Source: Aliidiomarina quisquiliarum (GTDB lineage: Bacteria > Pseudomonadota > Gammaproteobacteria > Enterobacterales > Alteromonadaceae). From it: a stretch of DNA of 64,000 nucleotides. The notes below the pieces were generated by a model, which saw only the letters and a list, made by a program, of their open reading frames with translations, had not been told where the DNA came from and searched no databases. Position numbers and translations under genes: made by a program. This document shows positions 42,563 to 52,116 of this stretch, one piece after another. The first letter of the stretch is position 1. Every line of letters begins with the position of its first letter. Location: assembly GCF_023922585.1 (NCBI RefSeq), contig NZ_JAMFTN010000010.1, forward strand, positions 286,828-350,827, written 5' to 3'.

Positions 42563-43599
42563 TAAAAGAAGCGGCTATTCTGCCACCAGCGTAGTAAAGA
42601 CTGTTCAACTGCAACAGTGACTTGCTGCGCTAACTTCTCGCCCAATTTTACCCGCGGCTTATATTGTACGCGCAGCACGTCTTTGGTTTTTACCGCCTGC
42701 ATCAACAAGTCGTCGCTGGTACCAATGCGGTCGGTTAAGCCTCTATCAATGGCATCTTGGCCAAACCACACTTCACCGGTGGCAACCGCGTCTATATCTA
42801 GCTCGGTGCGGTGCTCTTTTACGAATTTCTTAAACAACGAATGAATATTTTCCACGTCTTCTTGGTATTTTTCCCGATCTTTGTCGGTGTTCTCACCAAA
42901 TACCGTTAAGGTACGCTTAAATTCACCGGCGGTAATTTGCTCAAAGTCCACGTTGTTCTTTTTCAACAAGCGGTGAAAGTTAGGTATTTGCGCCAACACG
43001 CCAATCGAGCCCACCATAGCAAAAGGTGCAGCCACAATTTCATTACCAATGCAGGCCATCATATAACCGCCACTGGCAGCCACTTTGTCTACCGACACGG
43101 TTAAGTGAATGTTTTGCTCACGCAGGCGCTTCAATTGCGCCGCAGCTAAACCATAGCCATGCACCACACCACCGCCGGTTTCCAAGCGCAGCAATACTTC
43201 GTCGCCTTTTTCCGCTACCGACAAAATAGCGGTAATTTCACGACGTAACGACTCCACTTCTTTGGCATCTACCGAGCCTTTAAAGTCGATCACGAACAAA
43301 CGGCCGCTTGGCTTTTTCTCTGCCGCCTTGCCTTTCCCTTCGGCTTTGGCTTTTTTCTCTTCGGCTTTTTGCAATAACTTGCGCTCTTTACCCGAGGCAA
43401 GATTCATTTTCATTTGCGTTACCGTGCGCTCTAAGCTTTTGGTTAGGTTATCTACCCGTAACTCACCGCCGCTTTCTCGCTGCCGCCCAGCGGCATTAGC
43501 AACAATGCCCACCATAAAAATAAGTGCCACTACAATGGTTAAGGTTTTTAAAAGGAAAGCGCCGTAATCGGTCCAAAGCGCTAATAAAAAGTCTGTCAT
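42559..43599 (-). CDS. sohB: inner-membrane S49 protease SohB
   Basis: Signal-peptide-peptidase-like protease of 346 aa. An N-terminal membrane helix (about 12-32) and a charged Lys/Glu-rich linker (about 60-95) come before the S49 domain: RLFVIDFKGSVDAKEVESLR, LETGGGVVHGYG, the nucleophile Ser in DKVAASGGYMMAC and the lysine in FKRTLTVFGENTDKDRE. Length and order match E. coli SohB (349 aa). Acts on membrane or periplasmic polypeptides. Confidence 0.93.
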   Translation of the reverse strand: MTDFLLALWTDYGAFLLKTLTIVVALIFMVGIVANAAGRQRESGGELRVDNLTKSLERTVTQMKMNLASGKERKLLQKAEEKKAKAEGKGKAAEKKPSGRLFVIDFKGSVDAKEVESLRREITAILSVAEKGDEVLLRLETGGGVVHGYGLAAAQLKRLREQNIHLTVSVDKVAASGGYMMACIGNEIVAAPFAMVGSIGVLAQIPNFHRLLKKNNVDFEQITAGEFKRTLTVFGENTDKDREKYQEDVENIHSLFKKFVKEHRTELDIDAVATGEVWFGQDAIDRGLTDRIGTSDDLLMQAVKTKDVLRVQYKPRVKLGEKLAQQVTVAVEQSLLRWWQNSRFFY

Positions 43600-43649
43600 G
43601 CGTTATTAACTCCGCGTTCAAAAGTAGGCGCTTATCTTAACACAGGCCA

Positions 43650-43688
43650 GCAACAAAAAAGGCCTGCTAAACAGCAGGCCTTCCATTC
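43650..43688 (-). terminator. terminator of the VolA-like lipase gene
   Basis: AAGGCCTGCT (43659-43668) and AGCAGGCCTT (43673-43682) form a 10-bp stem with a 4-nt loop. On the minus strand it is followed by a run of T. Confidence 0.85.
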
Positions 43689-43713
43689 ATTTCTTTTGCT
43701 AACTAAATAGTTG

Positions 43714-46176
43714 TTACTGTTTCACTAGCGTCGGGTCAACATTCAGTAGCAACATGCCGGTGCCAAACCAAGCAGCAATCGCTGTTTGCTGGTTCGCCGT
43801 GGTTGCTGCATCGTCGGCTGGGCTCAGTAAACCAGCGTGGCCGCCTTTCAAGTAACGGGCCGCACCAGTAACTGGTTTGCCATCCGTCGACTGAGCTGGG
43901 CCTTTAATGCTGGCTAAACCTAACAAGCGAATCATTGGCTCGGTGCCACCTAATGGGTGCGCGGTACTGTTTGGAATGGTCTTATCGCCTAGTGCTTCAA
44001 TTAAAAACACTGGAGTTTTCGAACTTACCATGCGGCGCATGTAGTTCAGTGGGTCACCTGAGTCAACAACCGTTTGTGCGGCAAACTGGAACTGCGCTAA
44101 CAAGGCATCCCGTGCGGCAGCTTCAGGAGCACTGGCTACACCGTTAAAGTACATGGTGTAGTACACGCCAAGCTTATTCATAAACTCGTCGCTACCAGGA
44201 ACCACACCCGAATTAGTTGCTTCTTCAAGTGCAAACTCAGCAAACTTCGGGAACGACTGGAACGACAACATACCGCCAATTAACGGACCAAAACTTTGCG
44301 ACTCAAGTAAGAACGGCGCAATACCAACACCAGGCATACCTAACGCACCGGCTTTCACCTTGTACAGTGGGTCTACCATTGGGGCCATGTCGCCACCAAC
44401 AGTGGTGTTTGCCAAGGCAACAAAGTTATGCCCCGCCATCGCACCCAGCGAGTGGCCAGTAAACTTCACGTCGTTACCGTTAATGGCAGCGCCACCAAAG
44501 TTTGCCGCACCATTGCTTAGGCTTAAACGCACACCTAATAAGTCCGACACCGACTGGCGCAAGTTATCACGGGCGGTTAATAAGCTAGCAAGGTTCAAGT
44601 AGTTGGTTGGTGAACCTTTTCCTGTAGTGGCGTTAATACCACCTGGGAAACCACGTTCACCGTGCAATGGGTGGTCAATGGCAATTGCCGCATGACCAAA
44701 CATGGCAAAAGTACCCGCAATAGCTAAGAAGTTTTCTTTCGAGCCAGTAATACCGTGCTGGAAAATAACAATCGGCCAACCCTCGGCCGGTTGCTCTAAG
44801 GCAGGTAATTGCTGAGCTGCACGTAAAGCGTTAGCAACCGCTAAGTTAGGCACCGACATCAGCAAAGGTACCTGTGGTAGGTTTTGCGGACGTGGAATCG
44901 GGTTAAACTTCGTTAAGTGGCGGCCTTGGTCTAAACCACGTGGGTTGGTTTCAGGGTGTACCGCTTTAGTTGGGTCAAAGTTAGGGTTATAAAGCGCTAA
45001 TGGCGCCGCTTCATAAGGAATTGCACCCGCCAGTTTACGTGGGTCGGCCAGCACTTCCGCTGGGTTTAAACCCAAACCAACTAAGGTTGCAATCAATTCG
45101 TCTTGGGTTAACGCACCTGAACCAAGCGCAATTTGAATCGACGCTGGGCTTACTGCAGTAGCCTGCCAACGACCTTTTAAAGGTGCATCTGGCTTCGCTG
45201 CGGTTGGTTCTGGGCTGAAGTAAGGTAAGTTCACCTGGCCGGCATAAATGTCAGCGGCAGTGGCAACCATATAGCTTTGGCTACCCGGGGTAACTTGGCC
45301 TGCTTGTGCCAGCAACTGGCCCGCATTCGCGCCAGTAGGGCCAGCAACCAACTGTGGAGCTAAACTAGGCTGCAGCATCATTTGCTTAATAACGCCTAAC
45401 ACGTCACCCACCGACTGGGTAGTGAACGAGTTGGAATGAATCACCGTTCTTACGTCAACACCGGCGGCGGCCAAAGCGCCACGCTGGCTGTTAATCATAC
45501 CTTGCAGGGCCTGCTCTGAAGCCCCACCAATCGGGTCGGTGGCAATCGGTTTGCTCAGCGTATAATAGGTGGTAGAAGGCGCTACCGAACGGCCAATTTC
45601 ATCTACAACGTTATCGGTAATGCTTACCACATAGCCAGTTTTCGGTTTTAGTGGTTTCAGCGGAATAACCCGTGCTTTATTATTTGCCCATACCACCGTG
45701 AAGTCTTCACCATGGCTTAATTCACCGGTGATAGTACATACCGCACCAGCAGGAACTGTGGCACAAGCTTCGACACTCATGTCGGCACCCATCACAGCTT
45801 CATACATGCGTATAGAGCCAACCGCAGTAACACTGCGACCGTCTATACCAATTGGGTCGCCGTTTTCATTAAAGGTACCGTCGAATTCAAAATCAAACGG
45901 CATTGCTGTCGACCAACCGTCTAACGCAGAAATAGCCGCAGAAGGGTCAGCATAATTATCACGGTTGGCCACTGGCAGCATTAATGTGCCGTCGGTAGTG
46001 CCACCCAATAAAATATCCGTAGGAACAGTTAACTTACCCATGCCTGGGTCGAAGACAACACGCGTTGCCGAGATGTTAATTTCTTCATGTGTTACCGGGG
46101 CGTTGTCGCCATCCGATAAACAGCCCGTTAAACCGAGCGCTGAAGTGACTGCCAATGACAGAAACAATTTTTTCAT
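43714..46176 (-). CDS. VolA/Pla-1-type surface lipase (lipoprotein)
   Basis: Extracellular or surface-exposed lipase of 820 aa. The lipoprotein signal ends in LTGC (Cys19). A long beta-rich N-terminal part (about 30-450) with an Ig-like section (PKTGYVVSITDNV) precedes an alpha/beta-hydrolase domain: WPIVIFQHGITGSKENFLAIAG (oxyanion region), nucleophile in KFTGHSLGAMAGH, Asp in EALGDKTIPN and His in GGHAGLL. The layout matches VolA (Vibrio lysophospholipase) and the Pla-1/cef family. Likely releases fatty acids from phospholipids for uptake. Confidence 0.88.
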   Translation of the reverse strand: MKKLFLSLAVTSALGLTGCLSDGDNAPVTHEEINISATRVVFDPGMGKLTVPTDILLGGTTDGTLMLPVANRDNYADPSAAISALDGWSTAMPFDFEFDGTFNENGDPIGIDGRSVTAVGSIRMYEAVMGADMSVEACATVPAGAVCTITGELSHGEDFTVVWANNKARVIPLKPLKPKTGYVVSITDNVVDEIGRSVAPSTTYYTLSKPIATDPIGGASEQALQGMINSQRGALAAAGVDVRTVIHSNSFTTQSVGDVLGVIKQMMLQPSLAPQLVAGPTGANAGQLLAQAGQVTPGSQSYMVATAADIYAGQVNLPYFSPEPTAAKPDAPLKGRWQATAVSPASIQIALGSGALTQDELIATLVGLGLNPAEVLADPRKLAGAIPYEAAPLALYNPNFDPTKAVHPETNPRGLDQGRHLTKFNPIPRPQNLPQVPLLMSVPNLAVANALRAAQQLPALEQPAEGWPIVIFQHGITGSKENFLAIAGTFAMFGHAAIAIDHPLHGERGFPGGINATTGKGSPTNYLNLASLLTARDNLRQSVSDLLGVRLSLSNGAANFGGAAINGNDVKFTGHSLGAMAGHNFVALANTTVGGDMAPMVDPLYKVKAGALGMPGVGIAPFLLESQSFGPLIGGMLSFQSFPKFAEFALEEATNSGVVPGSDEFMNKLGVYYTMYFNGVASAPEAAARDALLAQFQFAAQTVVDSGDPLNYMRRMVSSKTPVFLIEALGDKTIPNSTAHPLGGTEPMIRLLGLASIKGPAQSTDGKPVTGAARYLKGGHAGLLSPADDAATTANQQTAIAAWFGTGMLLLNVDPTLVKQ

Positions 46177-46390
46177 GAGATTTCCCCAATCCTTGTTGTT
46201 CTAATTCTAGGCCCACCTGGGCTTTAAGTGCTGGCCCACTTTGGGTAATTGTTAACGAGTTTTATACACCGCTCGCGCGTAATGTTAAAGTTATTTTTAT
46301 CTATTCGCACGTACTAGCTGAGATCGTCTTAAGTTCTACTGTACAATATGGACAAATCAAATGCACAAGTCTAATCAAAAAGTTGGAAAT

Positions 46391-47137
46391 ATGCAGAATC
46401 ATCAAAAATATAAGCCACAAGCAAACGCCTTAGCAAATAAAATCATTCTCGTTACCGGTGCCGGCGACGGTATTGGCCGTGAAGCCGCCCTTAACTACGC
46501 TAAATATGGCGCTACCGTTATTTTACTCGGCCGCACCGTGGCCAAACTCGAAGCCGTGTACGACGACATTGTTGCCGCCGGCGGCGCCGAGCCAGCAATA
46601 ATACCGCTCGACATGAAAGGCGCCACCGAAAACCATTATCGCGACATGGCAGCTACTATTGTAGACCAATTTGGTCGTTTAGACGGTTTGTTACATAACG
46701 CTAGCATGTTAGGCATACTGTCGCCCTTCGGCCACGTCGACTTACCCACCTGGAACGACGTTATGCATGTGAACGTAACCGCCCAGTTTATGATGACCAA
46801 GGCCCTCTTACCGGCGTTACTTAACTCTAACGCCGCCTCGGTTATTTTCACTTCGTCTGGTGTTGGCCGTAAAGGGCGCGCCCATTGGGGCCCTTATGCG
46901 GTGTCGAAGTTTGCCACCGAAGGCATGGCACAAGTGCTCGCCGACGAATACGAAGGCACCAACTTGCGCGTAAACGTAATCAACCCCGGTGCCACCCGCA
47001 CCAAAATGCGCTCGCGCGCCTACCCCGCTGAAGACGTCAATTTATTAAAAACCCCAGCCGACCTAATGCCTACTTATTTGTATTTAATGGCCGACGACAG
47101 CCAGCCAGTAACCGGAGCCTCACTTAATGCGCAATAA
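46391..47137 (+). CDS. yciK: SDR-family oxidoreductase YciK
   Basis: Short-chain dehydrogenase of 248 aa. The start at 46391 is chosen because MQNHQKYKPQANALANK aligns with the usual YciK opening; an in-frame ATG 30 nt upstream is possible. The Rossmann motif TGAGDGIGREAA (about 26-37), LHNAS, catalytic Ser in IFTSSGVGRKG and Y-x-x-x-K in PYAVSKFA are present. YciK is a conserved gammaproteobacterial SDR of unproved substrate. The end overlaps the start of the S1/P1 nuclease gene by 11 nt. Confidence 0.9.
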   Translation: MQNHQKYKPQANALANKIILVTGAGDGIGREAALNYAKYGATVILLGRTVAKLEAVYDDIVAAGGAEPAIIPLDMKGATENHYRDMAATIVDQFGRLDGLLHNASMLGILSPFGHVDLPTWNDVMHVNVTAQFMMTKALLPALLNSNAASVIFTSSGVGRKGRAHWGPYAVSKFATEGMAQVLADEYEGTNLRVNVINPGATRTKMRSRAYPAEDVNLLKTPADLMPTYLYLMADDSQPVTGASLNAQ

Positions 47138-47948
47138 TCTTCCCGTTGTCCGGCAGGCACGGTCTGCCGCTATGCTTTTGGCCTTGTTATTCGCGGCAAT
47201 AATGCCATACCAAACCCACGCTTGGGGTTTTCAAGGTCATACCTATATTGGCGATCTCGCTTGGCAGTATTTGTCGCCCGAAGCCCGCGCTTGGGTTACC
47301 GACAAACTACAACGGGTCGACGAGCCTTCACTAGGCACCATGACCACCTGGGCCGATCGTATTCGCAGCACGCCAGAAGGTCGCGCCATGGGGCCGCTGC
47401 ACTTTGCCAACGTGCCACCCACGGAAACCAGTTTTAATATGGAACGCGACTGCCCCAATCACCGCTGTGTGGTGGGTGCCGCTATCGACGCCGCTGCTAT
47501 TATGTTTAGCAAAAGCAGTAGCAAGCAAGAACAAGCCGAAGCGTTACGGGTATTTACACACTGGATAACCGACTTACACCAGCCGTTGCATTTAGGTTTT
47601 TATGAAGACAGGGGCGGCAACAGCATTCGTGTTACCTATAAAGATCACAGCACCAACCTACATGCCCTATGGGACACGGTTATGCTGCGTGAAGGTATGT
47701 TATTAGAGCCAGTACAATTGGCCGCCAATAACCCATTACCAGCGGCGCCGGCCAACTTAAACGCCGCACTACTCGAATGGGCCACCGACGCCAACCACCT
47801 TGCGCGGGAATATGCCTACAAAGGTATCGAACACCAAGGCGAAGTTAGCCAAGCCTATGTGCAGCACGCCACGCCTATTGTGCAACAACAATTGTTACTG
47901 TCTGCCCAGCGGCTGGCTTACTTTATCGAAGCCGCCGCCCGCCAATAG
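47127..47948 (+). CDS. S1/P1-type zinc nuclease (secreted)
   Basis: Single-strand nuclease of 273 aa. The signal peptide ends at THA so that the mature protein begins WGFQGH, the Trp whose amino group binds zinc in S1/P1 enzymes. Other zinc ligands: TWADRIR, LHFAN, THWITDLHQPLHLG and LHALWDTVM. The first ten codons after the ATG run through a palindrome of the GGCAGG...CTGCC type (47151-47169), encoding VVRQARSAA; a second ATG at residue 16 would give a shorter signal. Overlaps yciK by 11 nt. Probably scavenges phosphate or nucleosides from RNA/DNA. Confidence 0.92.
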   Translation: MRNNLPVVRQARSAAMLLALLFAAIMPYQTHAWGFQGHTYIGDLAWQYLSPEARAWVTDKLQRVDEPSLGTMTTWADRIRSTPEGRAMGPLHFANVPPTETSFNMERDCPNHRCVVGAAIDAAAIMFSKSSSKQEQAEALRVFTHWITDLHQPLHLGFYEDRGGNSIRVTYKDHSTNLHALWDTVMLREGMLLEPVQLAANNPLPAAPANLNAALLEWATDANHLAREYAYKGIEHQGEVSQAYVQHATPIVQQQLLLSAQRLAYFIEAAARQ

Positions 47949-47960
47949 CTTTGGCGAAAA

Positions 47961-49013
47961 TTACGGCGTATTAACTTGATACAACTGATTATCGGTGCCT
48001 AGCAGCCAGCAGTGTTTGCTACTGCAAGTAAAAGCACGGGCACCGATACTTTCTTCGCTGTTGTTTAAAACGTTGCTTAAAATACTTTCCCACTTGGCAT
48101 TACCCGCCATGGTTTGCTCTAACTGGCTAACATAGGCGCCATGTTGGTTACCTATAAACACTTTGTCACCCTGCTGAAACAACACCTCAATTGCACTGTG
48201 CATTGCTGGCGTGTTAACCGCGTTAAACTCACCTTGTTGGTAGGTATAAAGCTCGCTTGTAGTGGCATTACCGCCAGCCAGTAAAAAAGTAGTGGGGTTT
48301 AGCGGCCACACGGCACTAATTCCAGCCAGCGGCGTGTCGCTCACCTGAAAGCGCAAGGCGTTGTCTTCTTTAAACATAATCCGCGCTACGGCGGCATTTT
48401 GGGTACCCATTAACCAGGTATTATTTTCAAACCGCACACAGCTGTCGCTGGTGTTACTGGCTTGTTCGCCGGGCAAGGTGCGCTTGGCAAAGCCACTGCG
48501 CGAGGTATTCCAATGCTTACCATTATTCGACCGCACCACATGCCAATGTTCATTTTGGCTGTCACCCAATATCCAAGCTTCACCGGTTGGGTTTATAGCC
48601 ATGCAGCGTAACTGCTCTTGTTGCTCACCGCGATACAGCGGGCGCCAACTAAAACCGCCATTGCGGGTAATATACAGGCCCGAGCGCGCCCCCTCGCCCG
48701 ACGTTAAGGCATAACCATGGTGGTCGTCGAGCACCGTTAACTGGCGTACATGCAACTGCTGCAAGCTGGCATCTGCGGCTAACCGCGACAGCTCAAAGGT
48801 GTTACCGGCGTCCATCGAAAGCGCCACATAGCCGTCGTCGCTGCCGGCCCAAACCACGTTATTCACGGCCGAAAGGCTAACCCACCGGTGCTCTTGCGGT
48901 AAATTTATGTCGGCGCTGGTTGCTACTACAGTGGCTTTGGCTTGAGTGGCAAAGAATGTAGCAGGAAGAAGAATAATCAAGCTTAACAACAAAGGTGTTC
49001 GATATAGAATCAT
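47961..49013 (-). CDS. exported Ycf48/BNR-repeat-like beta-propeller protein
   Basis: Protein of 350 aa with a signal peptide (about 1-28, ending AKATV). It consists of repeats of the BNR/Ycf48 kind: VVWAGSDDGYVALSMDAGNTFE, GLYITRNGGFSWRPLY and HVVRSNNGKHWNTSR, each a propeller blade with the aspartate-box pattern S-x-D/N-x-G-x-x-W. Two late cysteines (CSSKHCW) may pair. Function unknown; such propellers act as assembly factors or binding domains. Convergent with the nuclease gene. Confidence 0.7.
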   Translation of the reverse strand: MILYRTPLLLSLIILLPATFFATQAKATVVATSADINLPQEHRWVSLSAVNNVVWAGSDDGYVALSMDAGNTFELSRLAADASLQQLHVRQLTVLDDHHGYALTSGEGARSGLYITRNGGFSWRPLYRGEQQEQLRCMAINPTGEAWILGDSQNEHWHVVRSNNGKHWNTSRSGFAKRTLPGEQASNTSDSCVRFENNTWLMGTQNAAVARIMFKEDNALRFQVSDTPLAGISAVWPLNPTTFLLAGGNATTSELYTYQQGEFNAVNTPAMHSAIEVLFQQGDKVFIGNQHGAYVSQLEQTMAGNAKWESILSNVLNNSEESIGARAFTCSSKHCWLLGTDNQLYQVNTP

Positions 49014-49103
49014 TTAGGCATTAGCCCCATTAAGAAAGCGAAGTACGAACTTTGAGTGTGTTATAGTGCCGCATATTCGATGGGTAAACAATGAAGACAG
49101 CGA

Positions 49104-50108
49104 ATGATGCTATTTCAAAAAATAATTAAAACAAAGGCTTTGGCCTTGCTCGCGCTTAACGTCGCGGCGCTGCCAGTGGCCATGGCCGACACAATGCCTG
49201 CCGCGCCAACCCAAGCTGAACTGCAACAACGGTTGCTACAAGCTTTATCGGGCGAATACTCAAATTTTCACGCCTTAACCGAACAACCAACCACCGTGGG
49301 CGACTTCCCGCCCATTATTCAGCACGGCGAACCTATTATTCTTGCCAACGGCGAACAGGCCTTGTTAGTTAAGCAGGGGTTTCTTTCTTCACGCGCTAGC
49401 GATGCAAGCAATAGCTATTATCGCCGCACCCTGTATGTGTTTGTTACCCCACGCAATAGCAACGAAATCGTGCAAATAAGCTACCCACTAAGTGCCAGCG
49501 TGTCGAAGCAAGCCTTAACCGAGCCCGACGCCTTAGCCGAATTGCCCCGCTTACCCGGCTGTGAAATTTTTTGGCAGTACGAGCCAATGGCAAATGGCCA
49601 CGACAGTTTTAATGGCTACCGTAGTCCCGACCGTTGCTTTTTTGTCGATGAAAAAGAAATACCTGTGCATTTAGAAACCATTGTGCATGTTACCAACAAC
49701 GAATTACAAATGACCGAAAGCCTGCTCGACAGCAACGGCGAGCCCTTGTTAGAAGCGGAAATAGGCGGCACCATAACCTTAAACCCAATTCGTTTTTTCG
49801 ATATGACAGTGTCGTTTCTACCCGATGGGGCCAATAAAGACGATCCAGCAGCCTGGATAAGTGTGCAGCCCGACGGTTTAATTCACGACCATGGCCAGCG
49901 CATCAACCTGCGCACACAAAAAGAACAACAAATTTTGCCCTACCAAATTAAGATAGTTCGCGCCGACAGTAACCAAAACCTGTTACAGGTGCGAATTTAC
50001 TCCTTAGGTTTAGACACCCCGTTAGAAGACTTAACGGTAGAATTAAACGACGGCGTTGGAGTGTTGCATATCGACCCATTGCGGGTCGAAATTGAACTTC
50101 GCAACTAA
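49104..50108 (+). CDS. exported hypothetical protein
   Basis: Protein of 334 aa that I do not recognise. A signal peptide (about 1-28; KALALLALNVAALPVAMA) is followed by a helical stretch (PTQAELQQRLLQALSGEYSNF, shown only in part) resembling the start of CpcT/DUF1001-like proteins, then beta-rich sequence with GCEIFWQYEP and RSPDRCFFVDEKEIPVHLE (two Cys, possibly a disulfide). The last third (about 225-334) is beta-rich. The CpcT resemblance (LxxxLxGxYSNxxQ) is suggestive but not proved. Stands alone between convergent neighbours. Confidence 0.6.
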   Translation: MMLFQKIIKTKALALLALNVAALPVAMADTMPAAPTQAELQQRLLQALSGEYSNFHALTEQPTTVGDFPPIIQHGEPIILANGEQALLVKQGFLSSRASDASNSYYRRTLYVFVTPRNSNEIVQISYPLSASVSKQALTEPDALAELPRLPGCEIFWQYEPMANGHDSFNGYRSPDRCFFVDEKEIPVHLETIVHVTNNELQMTESLLDSNGEPLLEAEIGGTITLNPIRFFDMTVSFLPDGANKDDPAAWISVQPDGLIHDHGQRINLRTQKEQQILPYQIKIVRADSNQNLLQVRIYSLGLDTPLEDLTVELNDGVGVLHIDPLRVEIELRN

Positions 50109-50120
50109 TTTTCTTGGCCG

Positions 50121-50558
50121 TTAAAAGCGCTCAACAATAAACAGGCCGTTGGCTTTGCTGGCGTCGCTAATATAACCAATGGCGTTGTCGTTGGCCTGTA
50201 TAAAGCCAATAATATCTTCGTCGCTGCGCAATATACTTAGCTCCCAAGCACGGCCAGTAAACACCAAACGCGACCAGTGGGCTTTCATTTGTGCGGGCGT
50301 ACGGCCAATAATTTTCTGCTCGAAGCGCTCACGGGTTTTATCCCCTTCGGGTAAGTTTACAGCAATAAAGTCGCGCTGCTGGCCCAAGTACATGCGCCGC
50401 ACCACATCAAGCTCAATTTCTTTACTACTTACTATGGCGCCTTTGCCAAGGTTCGCTTCGTCACCGGCCGCGTGGGCATGCCCTGTCAGCATATTAAGCA
50501 CCGCAGCGGCAACAAACAAACTTAAAATAACAATGCGGCTACGCATTCCTGCAATCAC
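50121..50558 (-). CDS. PstS-like small phosphate-binding-type exported protein
   Basis: Protein of about 145 aa; the GTG start at 50558 has AAGGGGGC before it, while an ATG at 50546 is the alternative. Signal peptide ending HAHAA. The mature part, GAIVSSKEIELDVVRRMYLGQQRDF, then RERFEQKIIGRTPAQMKAHWSRLVFTGRA and DNAIGYISDA, corresponds to one lobe of phosphate-binding proteins (the 'IF.G....W....GY.' pattern) and is a known short family in marine bacteria. It directly follows a porin gene, suggesting anion uptake or sensing; a full Pst system is not here. Confidence 0.7.
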   Translation of the reverse strand: MIAGMRSRIVILSLFVAAAVLNMLTGHAHAAGDEANLGKGAIVSSKEIELDVVRRMYLGQQRDFIAVNLPEGDKTRERFEQKIIGRTPAQMKAHWSRLVFTGRAWELSILRSDEDIIGFIQANDNAIGYISDASKANGLFIVERF

Positions 50559-50568
50559 GAATGCCCCC

Positions 50569-51741
50569 TTAAAACACTGTTTGCACAGCAAAAGAAATTA
50601 AATTCGCATCCGCATTACCGCGTGTGTCGTTTAATTTAGTTATATCAAGCTTTAACGCTACACCCCGATCAAAATCATAACGCACCCCTAGTGTGTAATA
50701 ATCATATCGCTTCACTTCACTTGCAGCGGCCCCTTGCAGAAATCCGGCAAGCGCAGAATAAGGCGGCAAGCCTGGCAATTGCGCTGTTATTGGTGGCACC
50801 GTTGGTAGGTGTCGTTCGGGTCGTGCCGGTGAATCTTTAGTTTGCTCAAAGGTGCCGTGCACCGTGTAATTACCGAAGCGTTTGCCCAAGGTTAAGTACT
50901 GAGAAAATTGCCGTGCCACCATGCTGCCAGGCACCCGCAGCGCGGTATATTCGCCACCAAAAAAAAAGTCCGAATTATCATACATAAAGCCCACACCACC
51001 AAAGCTACCTTTGTCGCCTTCCGCAAGTAAGGCGTCGGCCGCTTCTGGAACACCATAGGCTCTTAAAATATCGGCCAACCCAAGCAAGTTAGGGTTGGTC
51101 ACGTGCAAACTCACATCGTTCGTCACAAAGTAACCACCCCGCAGGGTCCAAAAACCCTGCTCTGCGGTCGTGTTAAAGCCAATAATATTATGCACGTCGG
51201 CTTGCACTGGTTCACGGTTAAAGCGAATTTCGTCATTAAAACGACCAGTTATAATCTGCGTACTTATTAAAGCATTACCCAGCATCATATTATTGGTGAA
51301 GTTCATGCCCAAAATAGTATCGAAAGGTGCTCGGTATACACTCGCCGGCGGTCGCAGCCAATGGTAGGTGTAACCCACATCAAGGGAATCGGAATAGCTA
51401 TACATAGGCAGCCTAAGTTTGCCCGCATTTATGGTCCAGCTGTCAGAAAGTTTGTAGCGCAAATAGGCCCATTCAACACCCACGTCGAAATCGTCCTCGC
51501 CGCGGGCCATAAATTGCACCGTCACCGAAAGGCGATCAGAAATAAAAGAAGAGGCTTGCAAAGCAAATAGGGTGTCGGGCTTGAAGCCAAGATCGTTAGT
51601 GTAACCCAGTAGTTCTTCGTCGCTCGCAGTGGTAAAACCACCACCGAAGCTGGCAAAACCACTCCATTCAACATCAGCGCGGGCGGGAGTTGTTGTCAAT
51701 AAGAGAACAAGGCAGAAGAGTATAAATGAATTTTTTTTCAA
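50569..51741 (-). CDS. outer-membrane porin paired with the PstS-like protein
   Basis: Protein of 390 aa read from a TTG start with AGGA 7 nt upstream. Signal peptide ends PARADVEW. The mature chain is a beta-barrel of alternating strands ending in aromatic F (SFAVQTVF): GFASFGGGFTT, WAYLRYKLSDSWTINAGKLRLPMYSYSD, YYTLGVRYDFDRG. The strand 'GKLRLP' resembles porins of the phosphate-selective/alginate type. The downstream PstS-like gene lies 10 nt away. The substrate is inferred only from this pairing. Confidence 0.75.
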   Translation of the reverse strand: MKKNSFILFCLVLLLTTTPARADVEWSGFASFGGGFTTASDEELLGYTNDLGFKPDTLFALQASSFISDRLSVTVQFMARGEDDFDVGVEWAYLRYKLSDSWTINAGKLRLPMYSYSDSLDVGYTYHWLRPPASVYRAPFDTILGMNFTNNMMLGNALISTQIITGRFNDEIRFNREPVQADVHNIIGFNTTAEQGFWTLRGGYFVTNDVSLHVTNPNLLGLADILRAYGVPEAADALLAEGDKGSFGGVGFMYDNSDFFFGGEYTALRVPGSMVARQFSQYLTLGKRFGNYTVHGTFEQTKDSPARPERHLPTVPPITAQLPGLPPYSALAGFLQGAAASEVKRYDYYTLGVRYDFDRGVALKLDITKLNDTRGNADANLISFAVQTVF

Positions 51742-51770
51742 GGCCTTGTCCTTAACAAGGTTGTGTTATT

Positions 51771-51864
51771 CGTAGGGCAGGCATGGCCTGCCGTGGCGGT
51801 AACCATCATCGGTACGGCGTATTGGTGACAACCATCATCGGTGCTGCGTACGGCAGTGCCGTAC
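51771..51864. repeat. palindromic repeats, second family (GGCAGG / GTACGGCA type)
   Basis: Between the porin and nqrM genes, CGTAGGGCAGGCATGGCCTGCC (partly shown; 51771-51792) forms a dyad and GTACGGCAGTGCCGTAC (51848-51864) is identical to the unit repeated at 63.6-64.0 kb. The spacer contains two ACCATCATCGGT copies. Confidence 0.75.
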
Positions 51865-51881
51865 CTACGGAATACCGTGCG

Positions 51882-52106
51882 TCACACGATACGGTTTTCT
51901 TGCCAAGACTTCTCGCGGGTGGCGCGGGTGCGTTCACGCTCTTTGCGCGCTTCGCACGGGTCGGCGCAGTCGCATGCTTTTTCCATGCCTAGCGCGCCAA
52001 TGCCGCCACAACTGCCAGCAATCGACTTACGCTGAACTAAGAAGCCTAGCGACATACCAGCGAACACAATCAGCATTAACACAAATGCCAGTATAAAAGT
52101 TTGCAT
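51882..52106 (-). CDS. nqrM: Na+-NQR maturation protein NqrM
   Basis: Small membrane protein of 74 aa. One N-terminal helix (about 3-24; FILAFVLMLIVFAGMSLGF) is followed by a Cys-rich part: GSCGGIGALG and KACDCADPC, conserved in NqrM/DUF539. It is needed to install the iron centre between NqrD and NqrE. GAGGTG precedes the ATG. Last gene of the nqr cluster, as in Vibrio. Confidence 0.92.
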   Translation of the reverse strand: MQTFILAFVLMLIVFAGMSLGFLVQRKSIAGSCGGIGALGMEKACDCADPCEARKERERTRATREKSWQENRIV

Positions 52107-52116
52107 AAATCACCTC

